DNA of 64,000 nt from Candidatus Nitrososphaera gargensis Ga9.2 (GCF_000303155.1 NC_018719.1:2046001-2110000), one strand, 5' to 3'. Counted from the first letter of the stretch, positions 34,136 through 43,058 are shown. Numbers and translations: made by a program. Notes: generated by a model from the letters alone, not told the origin.

Positions 34136-35071
34136 CTATATTACGCCGCGCAGGATCTGGATCACCTTTTCGGCAATCACGGTCGAAGCCAGCTCCTGCG
34201 CCTCTTTTGTCTGCGCGCCAATGTGGGGCGTGCATATCAGGTTCGGCAGGCTGAGCAGCTGTTTGTTAGTTGGCGGCTCGATTTCAAAGACGTCCAAGGC
34301 CGCGCCGGCTATCTTGCCGTTCTTTAGCGCCTCGTACAGCGCGTTTTCGTCTATTATCTCGCCCCTTGACGTGTTGACAAGGTATGCAGTGGGCTTCATC
34401 TTTGCCAGGCGCTCGGCGTTGAACATATGCCTTGTCTCTGGGGTCGCCGGCACGTGGCACGTGACAAAGTCAGAGCTTTCAAGCAGCGTGTTAAGGTCGG
34501 TGACTATCATGCCAGTTTCAGAGATAAACTCGCGGTTAATAGGGTACGGATCATAGCCGATCAGGTTCATCCGCAGCGCCTTTGCCATCCTGCCGATGTT
34601 CCGGCCAATGTTGCCCACGCCGACAATGCCGAGATACTTGCCTGACAGCTGCGTGCCCATAAGCTCTTTCTTGATCCAGTTGCCGCGCTTGCCCTCTGCA
34701 TCAGCCCTCGGTATGCTTCTTGCAAGCGATATCATCAACCCGATTGCAAGCTCGGCCACCGCGACAGAAGCTGCCTCGGGTGCGTTTATGACTCTGATCT
34801 TTTTTGCTTCGGCGGCCCTTACGTCGACGTTGTCAAGCCCGACGCCTACGCGGGCGATTATCTTGGCGTTTGCAGCAGCGTCGATTACCTCCTTTGTGAT
34901 CTTGGTCCTGCTTCGCACGATGATGACATCATAATCCTTGACAGAAGAAGATGTGAGCTCGGCCGGCTTTATCTCTGGCTTGTAGTCGACAGTGAGCCCC
35001 GCGCGCTTCATGCTGTCGATGCCTGCCTGGTCGATAGAGTCACAGATGAGCACCTTGCCGCTGACTTGCAT
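34136..35071 (-). CDS. serA: D-3-phosphoglycerate dehydrogenase, short form
   Basis: A 311-residue D-2-hydroxyacid dehydrogenase. NAD motif GIVGVGNIGRNIGRMAKAL (about 147-165), substrate loop VRSRTKIT, NTSRGEIID, and catalytic His in CTPHIGAQT (about 284-292) are intact. It lacks the C-terminal ACT or ASB regulatory domains, so it is the short form without serine feedback. It starts the phosphorylated serine pathway by oxidising 3-phosphoglycerate; other 2-hydroxyacids are possible. Confidence 0.85.
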   Translation of the reverse strand: MQVSGKVLICDSIDQAGIDSMKRAGLTVDYKPEIKPAELTSSSVKDYDVIIVRSRTKITKEVIDAAANAKIIARVGVGLDNVDVRAAEAKKIRVINAPEAASVAVAELAIGLMISLARSIPRADAEGKRGNWIKKELMGTQLSGKYLGIVGVGNIGRNIGRMAKALRMNLIGYDPYPINREFISETGMIVTDLNTLLESSDFVTCHVPATPETRHMFNAERLAKMKPTAYLVNTSRGEIIDENALYEALKNGKIAGAALDVFEIEPPTNKQLLSLPNLICTPHIGAQTKEAQELASTVIAEKVIQILRGVI

Positions 35072-35103
35072 AGCGCTTGAAAAATCCAGTAGTAATATAA
35101 TGT

Positions 35104-35109
35104 TTTATA
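35104..35109 (+). promoter_or_regulatory. TATA box deciding the GTG start of the PUA-like gene
   Basis: tttata lies 25 bases before GTG 35132, supporting that start over the upstream in-frame TTG at 35111. Confidence 0.5.
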
Positions 35110-35131
35110 ATTGCCTCAAAACAAGAGCCTT

Positions 35132-35533
35132 GTGTCAGAAGAGCCTTCAAGCTTTATCTTGAAGATACAGAACGACGAGCTTGAAAGGCGGCTGTTCGTC
35201 GCACACTCCTTCTATGTCAGCATAAAGCGCGACTGGATGCGAGGAACGCATATGTTGTTTGTCAGGAAAGACGCGTTCATTGGCTCGGGCACGATCGACA
35301 GGATCGTCATGCTAGACGATCTGCAAGAAGAGGAAGAGAAAAAGATGTGTATTAAAAACAATTGGTACGCCAAGATAATATTTTCAAAACTGGCGCGCTT
35401 TCTTCCTACCGTGCCTGTGCAGGACACCCCGGCCGCGGCGCAGAACCCGCTAGCCCTGCATGGCGCAAGCATATCTGGTCCTGAAGCGCTGCAGATAGAG
35501 ATCCTTGCACGCGCCAAGATAATAATATCCTGA
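35132..35533 (+). CDS. PUA/ASCH-like protein, unknown function
   Basis: About 133 residues starting at GTG 35132 (VSEEPSSFILKIQNDELERRL). The core FYVSIKRDWMRGTHMLFVRK, FIGSGTIDRIVMLDD resembles PUA-superfamily folds: a beta strand entering a G-x-G turn that often contacts RNA. The rest has a helical EEEEKKMCIKNNWYAKI segment and a hydrophobic end. It is divergent from serA. The call rests on pattern resemblance and is tentative. Confidence 0.5.
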   Translation: MSEEPSSFILKIQNDELERRLFVAHSFYVSIKRDWMRGTHMLFVRKDAFIGSGTIDRIVMLDDLQEEEEKKMCIKNNWYAKIIFSKLARFLPTVPVQDTPAAAQNPLALHGASISGPEALQIEILARAKIIIS

Positions 35534-35581
35534 GGTTGGTCGATTAATTTATTACAGCCCCCACACTAGTGGCATCCGGCA

Positions 35582-36964
35582 ATGTCGTTCAGAACTGACA
35601 AAGATTCACTCGGCAAGATTAAGGTCCCATCTGCTGCATATTACGGCCCGTTCACTGCGCGGGCAATCAACCAGTATAAGGTGACTGGCCAGAAGGCCCA
35701 CATCAACCTGATAAGGGCTTTTGTCATGATCAAGCGCTCTGCGGCGCTGGCAAACAAGGAGCTCAAGGCGCTTGACGCTGAAAAGGCAAGGGCCATTGTC
35801 AAGGCATGTGACGAAATTCTGGCCGGCAAGCTGCTCGACCAGTTTGTAGTCGAAGCGATCAATTCCGGCGCCGGCACTGCGTTCAACATGAATACGAACG
35901 AGGTCATTGCAAACAGGGCGCTTGAAATACTTGGCAAGAGAAAGGGCAGCTACGAGATTATCAGCCCTAACGACCATGTCAACATGTCGCAATCAAGCAA
36001 CGACACGTTCCCCACCGCGATGCACGTCGCCATTCTGCTCAACATGAAAGAGACTATCGCCTCGCTTGACAAGCTGATTGCATCCCTGCAAAGGAAGGCA
36101 AAAAAGTTCTCAGGCGTTGTCAAGATAGGCAGGACGCACCTGATGGACGCGATCCCGGTGACCCTTGGTGCCGAGTTTGAGCAGTATGCTTTTGCGCTCA
36201 AGCAGGCAAGAACCATGCTAGTGCAGTCGATGGACGGCCTGCGCTATGTCGGCCTTGGCGGCACAGCCGTTGGCACGGGCGCCAACGCGCCTAAAGGCTA
36301 TCGGCAGCTCGCAATAAGGAACCTATCGAAAATTTCTGGGCTGAGCCTAGGGCCGTCTGATAACATGTTTTACTCGCTTCAGAGCAAGTTCGATGTAGCC
36401 AACTGCTCGTCGGCTCTGCGCAACCTTGCGATAGAGCTGAACAAGATGGCAAATGATATCCGGCTCATGGCTTCGGGCCCGACCGCCGGCCTTGCAGAGA
36501 TTCTCATACCGGCTGTCCATGCTGGCTCGTCCATAATGCCAGGTAAGGTCAACCCGTCACTTGCAGAGTGCCTCAACATGATCTGCTTTAACGTCATCGG
36601 CAACGACGTGTCAGTCGCGATGGCCGCGCAGGCCGGCCAGTTCGAGCTGAACGTGATGTTGCCAGGCATGCTAAAGTGCGTGCTCGACTCAACTGATATG
36701 CTAAAGAATTTCCTTCCAATATTTGCGGCCAACATGGTAGACGGCATCGAAGCAAACAGCGAAAAGCTAGAGTCATACATTGAAAAAAGCCCAGTGTTGG
36801 TCACATTGCTGAACCCATACATTGGCTACCTAAAGGCTGCAGAGATTTACAAAGAGTCGCTCAAGACGAACAAGAGCATCAGGGAACTGGTGCTTGCCAA
36901 AAAGCTGATGACAAAAGAGCAGCTTGATAGTGCGCTGTCAAAGAAAAACATCCTTGGCAGCTAG
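35582..36964 (+). CDS. class II fumarase / aspartate ammonia-lyase family enzyme
   Basis: A 460-residue homotetrameric lyase of the aspartase/fumarase superfamily: SGAGTAFNMNTNEVIANRA (about 97-115), SPNDHVNMSQSSNDTFPTA, GRTHLMDAIPVTLG with catalytic His, and signature GSSIMPGKVNP (about 317-327). GAGT..NMNTNEV and the GTGANAPKGY loop look aspartase-like, whereas SSNDTFPTA and SIMPGKVNP look fumarase-like, so I leave the reaction open: fumarate hydration in the TCA and 4HB branches, or aspartate deamination. A TATA-like ttaatttattac lies upstream. Confidence 0.85.
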   Translation: MSFRTDKDSLGKIKVPSAAYYGPFTARAINQYKVTGQKAHINLIRAFVMIKRSAALANKELKALDAEKARAIVKACDEILAGKLLDQFVVEAINSGAGTAFNMNTNEVIANRALEILGKRKGSYEIISPNDHVNMSQSSNDTFPTAMHVAILLNMKETIASLDKLIASLQRKAKKFSGVVKIGRTHLMDAIPVTLGAEFEQYAFALKQARTMLVQSMDGLRYVGLGGTAVGTGANAPKGYRQLAIRNLSKISGLSLGPSDNMFYSLQSKFDVANCSSALRNLAIELNKMANDIRLMASGPTAGLAEILIPAVHAGSSIMPGKVNPSLAECLNMICFNVIGNDVSVAMAAQAGQFELNVMLPGMLKCVLDSTDMLKNFLPIFAANMVDGIEANSEKLESYIEKSPVLVTLLNPYIGYLKAAEIYKESLKTNKSIRELVLAKKLMTKEQLDSALSKKNILGS

Positions 36965-36966
36965 CT

Positions 36967-37326
36967 CTAGCTAGCCTTTTGCACGATCCGGCACGCCTTC
37001 AGCTCGCGGACTGCCGTCACGATCAGCGCCGTCTGCAGGACATAGCCGCCAATTATCAGCAGCATCGCATTGAACGGCTTTGAGAACGTGGTCATTATCC
37101 CGACATGGGGCGGCGCAAGCGAATTTCCAACCATCACGATGGCGGCCAAGGGAATGCAGGCGTAAAGTGCCTTCCGAAAGCCCTTGTAGGTAAGAACAGT
37201 CAACACAATGAACGCCAGCTCGAGCGCTATGGCCCTGTCGATGAACTGCGGATCACCAAATGGAATCGCGATCGCGCCAACGATGCTAATTGCGGCGAGC
37301 ACTGCCACGACCGGGCTCAACGGCAT
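36967..37326 (-). CDS. four-TM membrane protein, unknown function
   Basis: A 119-residue protein made almost entirely of hydrophobic helices: about residues 4-23, 32-50, 53-70 and 84-107, with short polar loops (FGDPQFIDRA; TYKGFRKA) and a polar tail ELKACRIVQKAS. It converges on the fumarase/aspartase gene with a 2-base gap and is divergent from the ADH gene. Family not recognised. Confidence 0.65.
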   Translation of the reverse strand: MPLSPVVAVLAAISIVGAIAIPFGDPQFIDRAIALELAFIVLTVLTYKGFRKALYACIPLAAIVMVGNSLAPPHVGIMTTFSKPFNAMLLIIGGYVLQTALIVTAVRELKACRIVQKAS

Positions 37327-37366
37327 GGCATTTTCTTTGCCACAACTTCAATTAAACATTGCTAAC

Positions 37367-37374
37367 TATTAATA
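37367..37374 (+). promoter_or_regulatory. TATA box of the zinc ADH gene
   Basis: tattaata is centred about 30 bases before ATG 37401 and lies inside the longer ORF, favouring the ATG 37401 start. Confidence 0.55.
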
Positions 37375-37400
37375 ACGAGCGCAAGATACTCTCGCGATAT

Positions 37401-38453
37401 ATGAAGGCTGCACGGATAATAAAGACAAAAGAGCCGCTTGAAATCAAGGACGTCGGCGTTCCAAAACCAAAGAACGATCAGGTTCTTGTAAGGGTTGAAA
37501 GTGCAGGCGTATGTCACAGTGATCTGCACCTGTGGGAAGGTGGGTACGCCGGACCGCAGGGCGTGTTTATGAAGGTTGAGGACCGCGGAGTAAAGTTCCC
37601 ACTCACCCCCGGCCATGAAATTGCCGGCACGATTGAAGAGATGGGCGAATCGGTCACTGGCTTTTCCAAGGGCGAGAAGGTTCTGGTCTATCCATGGATT
37701 GGCGAGGGCACATGCCCTGCATGCAGGGTGGGCGAGGAGAACGTCTGCGATGCCCCGCGCAGCCTCGGCATATACCAAGACGGGGGCTACTCTGAAATGG
37801 TGCTCGTGCCAAGCCATAAGTATCTGGTAAAGCTGCAGGGGCTCGACCCCAACTCTGCCGCGTCGCTTGCATGCTCTGGCCTGACGGCATACACTGCCGT
37901 AAAGAAGGCGGGCGCGCAGCCAGGCGACACGCTTGTCATTGTAGGGGCTGGCGGCCTTGGGCTCATGGCAGTGCAGATTGCAAAGTCGATCACAAACGCA
38001 AGGATCGCGATTGTCGACATTGACGACAAGAAGCTGGCAGAGGCAAAGAGGCTGGGAGCCCACGAAGTGATCAACTCAGGGGCCAGCGACTCTGTCAAGG
38101 GTGTCAAGGACATCACAAACAACTTTGGCGCAGAGGCTGTCATTGACTTTGTGAACAACGCCAAGACGGCGCCAAACTCGCTCAACATGCTGAGGAAGAG
38201 GGGCCGGCTGGTCATGGTCGGGCTGTTCGGCGGGTCGCTTGAGCTAAACTTACCACTCATTCCATTGCGCGCATTCACGCTGACTGGCGCCTACACCGGC
38301 AAGTTTGCAGATCTGGTAGAGCTGGTGGCGCTTGCAAGAATGGATAAGATCCAGTCGGTAGTATCGAGAAAGTTCACGCTTGATCAGGCAAACAGCGCAC
38401 TAGAAGAGCTGAAATCAGGCAAGATAATTGGAAGGGCAGTAATCAATCCCTAG
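37401..38453 (+). CDS. zinc-dependent alcohol dehydrogenase, Sulfolobus type
   Basis: About 350 residues. Catalytic zinc site GVCHSDLHLW and GHEIAG; structural zinc region GEGTCPACRVGEENVCDAPR has Glu plus three Cys, the same unusual Glu-Cys3 pattern described for Sulfolobus ADH. NAD motif VIVGAGGLGLMAVQIA follows, with Asp after strand two (IVDIDD) indicating NAD rather than NADP. It interconverts alcohols and aldehydes; a semialdehyde reductase role in the 3HP/4HB cycle is possible but unproven. Start by TATA position. Confidence 0.88.
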   Translation: MKAARIIKTKEPLEIKDVGVPKPKNDQVLVRVESAGVCHSDLHLWEGGYAGPQGVFMKVEDRGVKFPLTPGHEIAGTIEEMGESVTGFSKGEKVLVYPWIGEGTCPACRVGEENVCDAPRSLGIYQDGGYSEMVLVPSHKYLVKLQGLDPNSAASLACSGLTAYTAVKKAGAQPGDTLVIVGAGGLGLMAVQIAKSITNARIAIVDIDDKKLAEAKRLGAHEVINSGASDSVKGVKDITNNFGAEAVIDFVNNAKTAPNSLNMLRKRGRLVMVGLFGGSLELNLPLIPLRAFTLTGAYTGKFADLVELVALARMDKIQSVVSRKFTLDQANSALEELKSGKIIGRAVINP

Positions 38454-38803
38454 ATGGCTACTGCCGTTGTCCTGCTGCTAGCCATGTTATAGAATGTGTT
38501 CCAGACCCTCACGCCGTCGTTTCTCATGATGTCCTCAAGAAGCGGCATATATCCTGGGCCGGCCGCCTTTTCCAGAAGCTTCCTGACTGGCTCCTCTCCC
38601 TTGAACATCCAGACCCACTCGTCGTAGACGATCCGCGGCTCAGAGAAGAGCATCGCAAACGGGCTGTGGCCCTTCTTTTTCATAAAGTAGTACTCGGTCA
38701 TGCTGAGAAAGCCTGGTCCGAAAACAGCATCCCCTGCCTCGATGAACTTTCTCCTTGTCGCCTTGTAGACATCAAGGGCGATTTCGACGTTCTGTGCTTC
38801 CAT
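38450..38803 (-). CDS. conserved hypothetical protein, 117 residues
   Basis: A compact alpha-helical protein with many aromatics (VFGPGFLSMTEYYFMKKKG, IVYDEWVWMFKGEEPVRKLL, VWNTFYNMAS). No TM helices, metal motif or recognised family. It overlaps the 3' end of the ADH gene by 4 bases tail to tail. A divergent promoter region separates it from the next rightward gene. Confidence 0.6.
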   Translation of the reverse strand: MEAQNVEIALDVYKATRRKFIEAGDAVFGPGFLSMTEYYFMKKKGHSPFAMLFSEPRIVYDEWVWMFKGEEPVRKLLEKAAGPGYMPLLEDIMRNDGVRVWNTFYNMASSRTTAVAI

Positions 38804-38926
38804 GTCTGCAGTTGATACAGCTTTATTATTAACATGCTCGCGTGTTTTTTATTCTACATACTTCTACATGAGACGCGCATACCTCAATTATGAATCTATT
38901 ATAAGGTTTAGATGCGTTTAACTACC

Positions 38927-39424
38927 ATGGCAAGTGAGGATAAAACCGATACTTATGAGGAAACGGTAACCAGGACCACCTCAGAGCCACCAACCGAGGT
39001 CACAGTGAGAGGGGAGAGAGTAGTGACCACCTCATCGTCATCAGACGAGTTGCAGACCGCAGCCCCGAAGAAGGAAGAAGAAGAGTCGGTCTCTGTAAAG
39101 GCCAGAGAAGCAGGCAGGTCCCTCAAGGATCTTGTATATTCCCTTGGTAGAAAGACAAAAGAAGTGACGGAAGAAAAAGCGCGTGAGCTGAAGGCCCAGT
39201 CCGTGGATGTTGGCGCGACGACAGACGCGCGGGACATACAGCACCTTGGCGAGGATGTTGAAAAACTGATAACAGTTTTTGAAGATACGATGACAGAGAT
39301 ACGCAAAGAGCCGTACGACGAGCAGGAAAAGCTGCTGGTGGGCTACAAAAAACTGCTTGAAGAGCAGATAAACGTCATCAATGCAAGGATGGCCATGGCC
39401 AAGCGCCTAAAGCCGGGCGCCTGA
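38927..39424 (+). CDS. acidic, partly disordered helical protein
   Basis: About 165 residues starting at ATG 38927 (MASEDKTDTYEE), placed about 29 bases after TATA-like attataagg. The N-terminal 60 residues are Thr/Ser/Glu-rich and look disordered. The rest is helical with heptad character (AREAGRSLKDLVYSLGRKTKE and KLLVGYKKLLEEQINVINARM). No known domain. It could be a chaperone-like or stress protein, but that is only inferred from composition. Confidence 0.6.
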   Translation: MASEDKTDTYEETVTRTTSEPPTEVTVRGERVVTTSSSSDELQTAAPKKEEEESVSVKAREAGRSLKDLVYSLGRKTKEVTEEKARELKAQSVDVGATTDARDIQHLGEDVEKLITVFEDTMTEIRKEPYDEQEKLLVGYKKLLEEQINVINARMAMAKRLKPGA

Positions 39425-39448
39425 GCCTGTTTCTTTATTGCTATTATA

Positions 39449-40840
39449 TCATTCGACCAGCAGCTTACTGGTGATGTCTTTTACCACAACAGACTTGATG
39501 TTGACGAACTCTCTGATCCCAAATTCTGATAGCTCCCTGCCAATGCCGGATTTCTTGATGCCTCCAAATGGGAGCCTCGGATCGGACTTGACCATTTCGT
39601 TGACCGATACTATGCCGCTTTCGATCTGGCGAGCCAGCCTCATGCCACGCTCGATGTTGTTGGTCCATATGCTTGCGCCAAGTCCAAACTCTGAGTTGTT
39701 GGCTTCTCTTATCGCCTCCTCCTCGTTCTTTACCACTATTATTGGAGCTGCCGGGCCGAACACCTCTTCCCTGACAACGTCCATGTCATGGTTCACGTTT
39801 GAAATTATCGTCGGCTCGTAAAAGAATCCCTCGCGCTTGAGGGGCTGCCCGCCCGTAAGCACCTTTCCGCCCTTGCCCTTTGCGTCCTCTACCTGCTTTG
39901 CAAGTGCCTGCCTCTGGTTGTCCCTGACAAGCGGCCCGACTGTGGTCTTGGAGTCGAGCGGATCTCCTACGACTTCGGCCTGTGTGTTTTCTACAAACAG
40001 CTTCGTAAACTTGTCTGCGATTTCCTGTACCACTATAAAGCGCTTTGCCGCTATGCAGCTCTGACCAGTGTTCAGGAGCCTTGACTGCGTCGCCATGTAC
40101 GCGGTCTGGTTGAGGTCCGCGTCTTCAAGCACCACGAAAGGGTCGCTCCCGCCAAGCTCAAGCACGAACTTCTTGAGATCCTGCGAAGCAAGTTCTGCGA
40201 CGCGCCTGCCAGTATTGACGCTCCCGGTGATCGACACGGCGTCAACGTCTGCCTGCACCAGCGCCTCGCCGGCGCGGTAGTCGCCAATGACTGACTGGAA
40301 CACATTTTCCGGAAAGCCGGCGTCCCTGAACGCCTGCTCTAGTTTCAGCGCGCTTCCAAGGCAGATGCTGGAATGCTTGAGCACTCCAACGTTGCCGGCC
40401 GTCAGCGCCGGCACTGCAAACCTCATGACCTGCCAGAAGGGAAAGTTCCACGGCATTATGGCCGCCACAACTCCAAGTGGCTCGAACGAGACAAAGCTTT
40501 TGCGAAATTCAGTAGGAATTATCTCGTCGCGCAAAAACACTTCTGCGCGCTCGGCATAATAGTCGCAGACCCACGCACACTTTTCTATCTCTGCAAGCGC
40601 CTGCCTGATCGGCTTGCCCATCTCCTCGGTAACCAGCCGGGCATACTCTTCCCTGTTTTTCCTCATTACCCCGCCAAGCCTGCGCATACATTCTGAGCGC
40701 TCTGCAAGGTCCATCTTTTTCCACTTTGCAAAAGCGTCCCTTGCCGCCTTGACCCTTCTGCTTACTTGCTCAGGGCCTTCATTTTCATAAGCTGCGATGA
40801 CCTTGCCAGTTGAAGGGTTGATTGTCTCGATCTTGGGCAT
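39449..40840 (-). CDS. succinate-semialdehyde dehydrogenase-like aldehyde dehydrogenase
   Basis: A 463-residue ALDH. The conserved blocks are intact: PWNFPFWQVMRF near residue 125, coenzyme loop SITGSVNTGRRVA, catalytic Glu in VLELGGSDPFVV (about 231-242), catalytic Cys in NTGQSCIAAKRF (about 264-275) and EEVFGPAAPI. The GSDPFVVLEDADL and SCIAAKRF forms match NADP-dependent succinate-semialdehyde dehydrogenases of short (about 460) type. It would oxidise succinic or a related semialdehyde, connecting to the 4-hydroxybutyrate branch. It converges on the acidic helical protein gene. Confidence 0.88.
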   Translation of the reverse strand: MPKIETINPSTGKVIAAYENEGPEQVSRRVKAARDAFAKWKKMDLAERSECMRRLGGVMRKNREEYARLVTEEMGKPIRQALAEIEKCAWVCDYYAERAEVFLRDEIIPTEFRKSFVSFEPLGVVAAIMPWNFPFWQVMRFAVPALTAGNVGVLKHSSICLGSALKLEQAFRDAGFPENVFQSVIGDYRAGEALVQADVDAVSITGSVNTGRRVAELASQDLKKFVLELGGSDPFVVLEDADLNQTAYMATQSRLLNTGQSCIAAKRFIVVQEIADKFTKLFVENTQAEVVGDPLDSKTTVGPLVRDNQRQALAKQVEDAKGKGGKVLTGGQPLKREGFFYEPTIISNVNHDMDVVREEVFGPAAPIIVVKNEEEAIREANNSEFGLGASIWTNNIERGMRLARQIESGIVSVNEMVKSDPRLPFGGIKKSGIGRELSEFGIREFVNIKSVVVKDITSKLLVE

Positions 40841-40898
40841 ATGAGAGAATTACTGCACTTCCATACTAATAAGCGAAACCAAAAGAAGAAGAAAAGAG

Positions 40899-41062
40899 TC
40901 CCGCGGGCAGGATTTGCCCCAAAACGGCTTTTCGCCATTTCGTTTGAGCCTGCGACTCTTCGGTTACTGCATTGTGCGCCCGATAGGCTGCTTCACGCGG
41001 TCAGCTATTGAGAGAAGCCGACATCTACAGCCGAAAGCTCTACCAGGCTGAGCTACCGCGGG
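40899..41062 (-). tRNA. tRNA-Tyr (GTA) with two introns
   Basis: The mature arms read: acceptor CCCGCGG/CCGCGGG with C1-G72, U8-A9, D-stem GCTC/GAGC, anticodon stem TTCGG/CCGAA with loop CTGTAG-A (anticodon GTA), variable GAGTC, T-stem GCAGG/CCTGC, discriminator A at 40899. C1-G72 and A73 are archaeal tRNA-Tyr identity elements. Intron 1 (about 40965-41024, 60 bases) sits at the usual 37/38 site. Intron 2 (about 40913-40942, 30 bases) interrupts the T-loop; repeated AAA at its ends leaves the exact cut uncertain by up to three bases. TATA-like aaataacg lies about 25 bases upstream and a T-rich run follows the 3' end. Confidence 0.85.
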
Positions 41063-41102
41063 ACATTTCCGTTTGTTGCTAGAACGTTATTTAATTGTGG
41101 CG

Positions 41103-42065
41103 TCAGAGATATTTTGAGACATCAAGCGCAAAGTACGAGATGATCCTGTCAGCGCCGGCTCTTTTTATGGATGCAATGGAGCAGACCTTCCACTCCTCTT
41201 CGTCAATCAGGTTGTGCATAGCTGCCGCCTTTATCATGGCGTACTCGCCGCTGACGTTCTGGACCGCGACCGGGTGGCCACAAAACCTGTCCTTTACCAT
41301 TCTTACCAGATCAAGGTATGCTAGCGCCGGCTTTATCATCACTATGTCGGCACCCTCGCTGATGTCAGTCTCTATCTCTAACAGCACCTGCCGGGGGTTT
41401 GCATACGACACCTGGTATGACGACTTGTCTAGGCGCGGTTTCATTTTTGCAAAGGCAGCCGAGCGGAAGGGCGTGTAAAGCGACGAGGCGTGCTTGGCAG
41501 AGTAGGAGAGTATCATTGTTTTTGTAAAAAAGCCGACAAGCGCGGATTTGATTGCGCGAACCTGGCCGTCCATCATTGATGATGGCGCGACTACATCGGC
41601 GCCGGCCTCTGCGTGGCTCGCAGCAACCTGTGCCAGTATCTGCAATGTAGCGTCATTGTCAACCCTCTTGTTGCCAGATGCAACAATGCCGCAGTGCCCC
41701 GACAAATTGTACTGGCAGACGCAAATATCCGTCACAACATTTACCGAGCTGCCAAAACTAGACTTTATCGCCCTGACTGCGCGCTGCACCACGCCCTTTC
41801 TGTCAAAAGCGGACGAGCCGATTCTGTCCCTGCTTTTTGGTATGCCAAAGACAATGAGAGAGAGGATGCCGCTATCAACTATCGTCTGGACATGCTGAGT
41901 TATTTTCTCGATTGGCGTCACGGTCATGCCGGGCATCGACTCTATCATGCCCGGCCTGTCTGAAACAAACACCGGAAATATCAGATGACTTCTGCGAAGC
42001 CCCGCCGCGGCAAATATCTCCCTATACCTTTGTTCATTGTCACGCTGGAGCTGCTGCAATGTCAT
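41103..42065 (-). CDS. hemB: delta-aminolevulinic acid dehydratase (porphobilinogen synthase)
   Basis: About 320 residues starting at ATG 42065 (MTLQQLQRDNEQRYREIF). Family blocks: HLIFPVFV, zinc-type cluster DICVCQYNLSGHCGIV with three Cys/His ligands, Schiff-base lysines in FTKTMILSYSAKHAS and MIKPALAYLDLV. It condenses two 5-aminolevulinate molecules for haem, sirohaem and cobalamin. The start follows from TATA-like catatattc about 23 bases upstream; the longer ORF would run into the divergent glycosyltransferase promoter. Confidence 0.93.
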   Translation of the reverse strand: MTLQQLQRDNEQRYREIFAAAGLRRSHLIFPVFVSDRPGMIESMPGMTVTPIEKITQHVQTIVDSGILSLIVFGIPKSRDRIGSSAFDRKGVVQRAVRAIKSSFGSSVNVVTDICVCQYNLSGHCGIVASGNKRVDNDATLQILAQVAASHAEAGADVVAPSSMMDGQVRAIKSALVGFFTKTMILSYSAKHASSLYTPFRSAAFAKMKPRLDKSSYQVSYANPRQVLLEIETDISEGADIVMIKPALAYLDLVRMVKDRFCGHPVAVQNVSGEYAMIKAAAMHNLIDEEEWKVCSIASIKRAGADRIISYFALDVSKYL

Positions 42066-42084
42066 TGCTTGGCGAGCGGCTATG

Positions 42085-42092
42085 AATATATG
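42085..42092 (-). promoter_or_regulatory. TATA box of hemB
   Basis: Minus-strand catatattc element centred about 23 bases ahead of ATG 42065; it lies within the longer possible ORF, supporting the shorter start. Confidence 0.5.
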
Positions 42093-42158
42093 TTTTTCAG
42101 TACTCGAAGAATCGTCCGCAAAATTCATAAAATATTTTGGGGTCGGAACTATATTATT

Positions 42159-43058
42159 ATGCGCAGGGTAACTGTCGGCATCCCGGCCTACAATGAAGAG
42201 CGTAACATCGTCAACCTCCTGCGTTCACTTGAAGGACAACAGCCGCTGATCTCTGAAGTAATCATCTCCGATGACTCTTCCGACAGGACGCCTGATCTTG
42301 TGCGCGAATTTGCCAAGAGTTCGCCGCTTGCTATTACCCTTTTGCATCATGAAACAAGAAGGGGCGCGGCAGAGGCATGGAATGAAATACTCTACAAGGC
42401 TGCCAGCGACGTCATCGTGTTTTATGACGCAGACACCATACCGCACCCGTCATGCACGGAGCAGCTTGCGTTGCGCATTTCCGGAAATATGGCGCTGTGT
42501 GCGTCAAACTCGCAGCCCGTTCAGGCTGCAGGTGTAGCCGGCAGGGCGTCGGTGTTCATTTCAAACTGGCTCAGGTCTATCAGGCAGTCAGGTCTGTCGC
42601 AGTACACAGTGATGGGCAGGGCGCTTGCCATTAACGCGTCAACCGCTAAGAAAATCCAGATACCCTCAGATATGATCGCAATCGATCTCTACCTGCAGTG
42701 CAGGATCTTGGAAATGGGACTAGATGTCGCCTACAACGACGACGCGGTGGTTTACTTCAAACCCCCAAGCAGCATGCAGGACTTGGCCTCACAAGTGGTG
42801 CGGGCGGTCAACGGCCACAACCAGATAAAAGATATGGTGTCACGGCTAGGCATTGGCCTGCCATCTCACGTAGCAATTGCGCAGGCGCTGAAAAACGCGG
42901 CCATGGACCCAATTGGCGCCGCTTCGACAGTGATAGGATATTCGCTCATGCCCTACTATATGTCAAGGCTCAAGCACACCGACTCGGCAAAGTGGCACAC
43001 CGCGGACAGCTCAAAGACAATAGATTACCAGCAGCTAAAGGTTAGATATTCTGACTGA
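42159..43058 (+). CDS. family 2 glycosyltransferase
   Basis: About 299 residues from ATG 42159 (MRRVTVGIPAYNEERNIVNLL). GT-A fold markers: VGIPAYNEE nucleotide-binding start, SDDSSDRTPDLV, and the metal-binding DADTIPH block (about 92-98). The C-terminal part carries hydrophobic segments but no clear multi-TM synthase domain. It would add a sugar to a lipid, protein or polysaccharide acceptor at the membrane; acceptor unknown. Divergent from hemB. Confidence 0.85.
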   Translation: MRRVTVGIPAYNEERNIVNLLRSLEGQQPLISEVIISDDSSDRTPDLVREFAKSSPLAITLLHHETRRGAAEAWNEILYKAASDVIVFYDADTIPHPSCTEQLALRISGNMALCASNSQPVQAAGVAGRASVFISNWLRSIRQSGLSQYTVMGRALAINASTAKKIQIPSDMIAIDLYLQCRILEMGLDVAYNDDAVVYFKPPSSMQDLASQVVRAVNGHNQIKDMVSRLGIGLPSHVAIAQALKNAAMDPIGAASTVIGYSLMPYYMSRLKHTDSAKWHTADSSKTIDYQQLKVRYSD

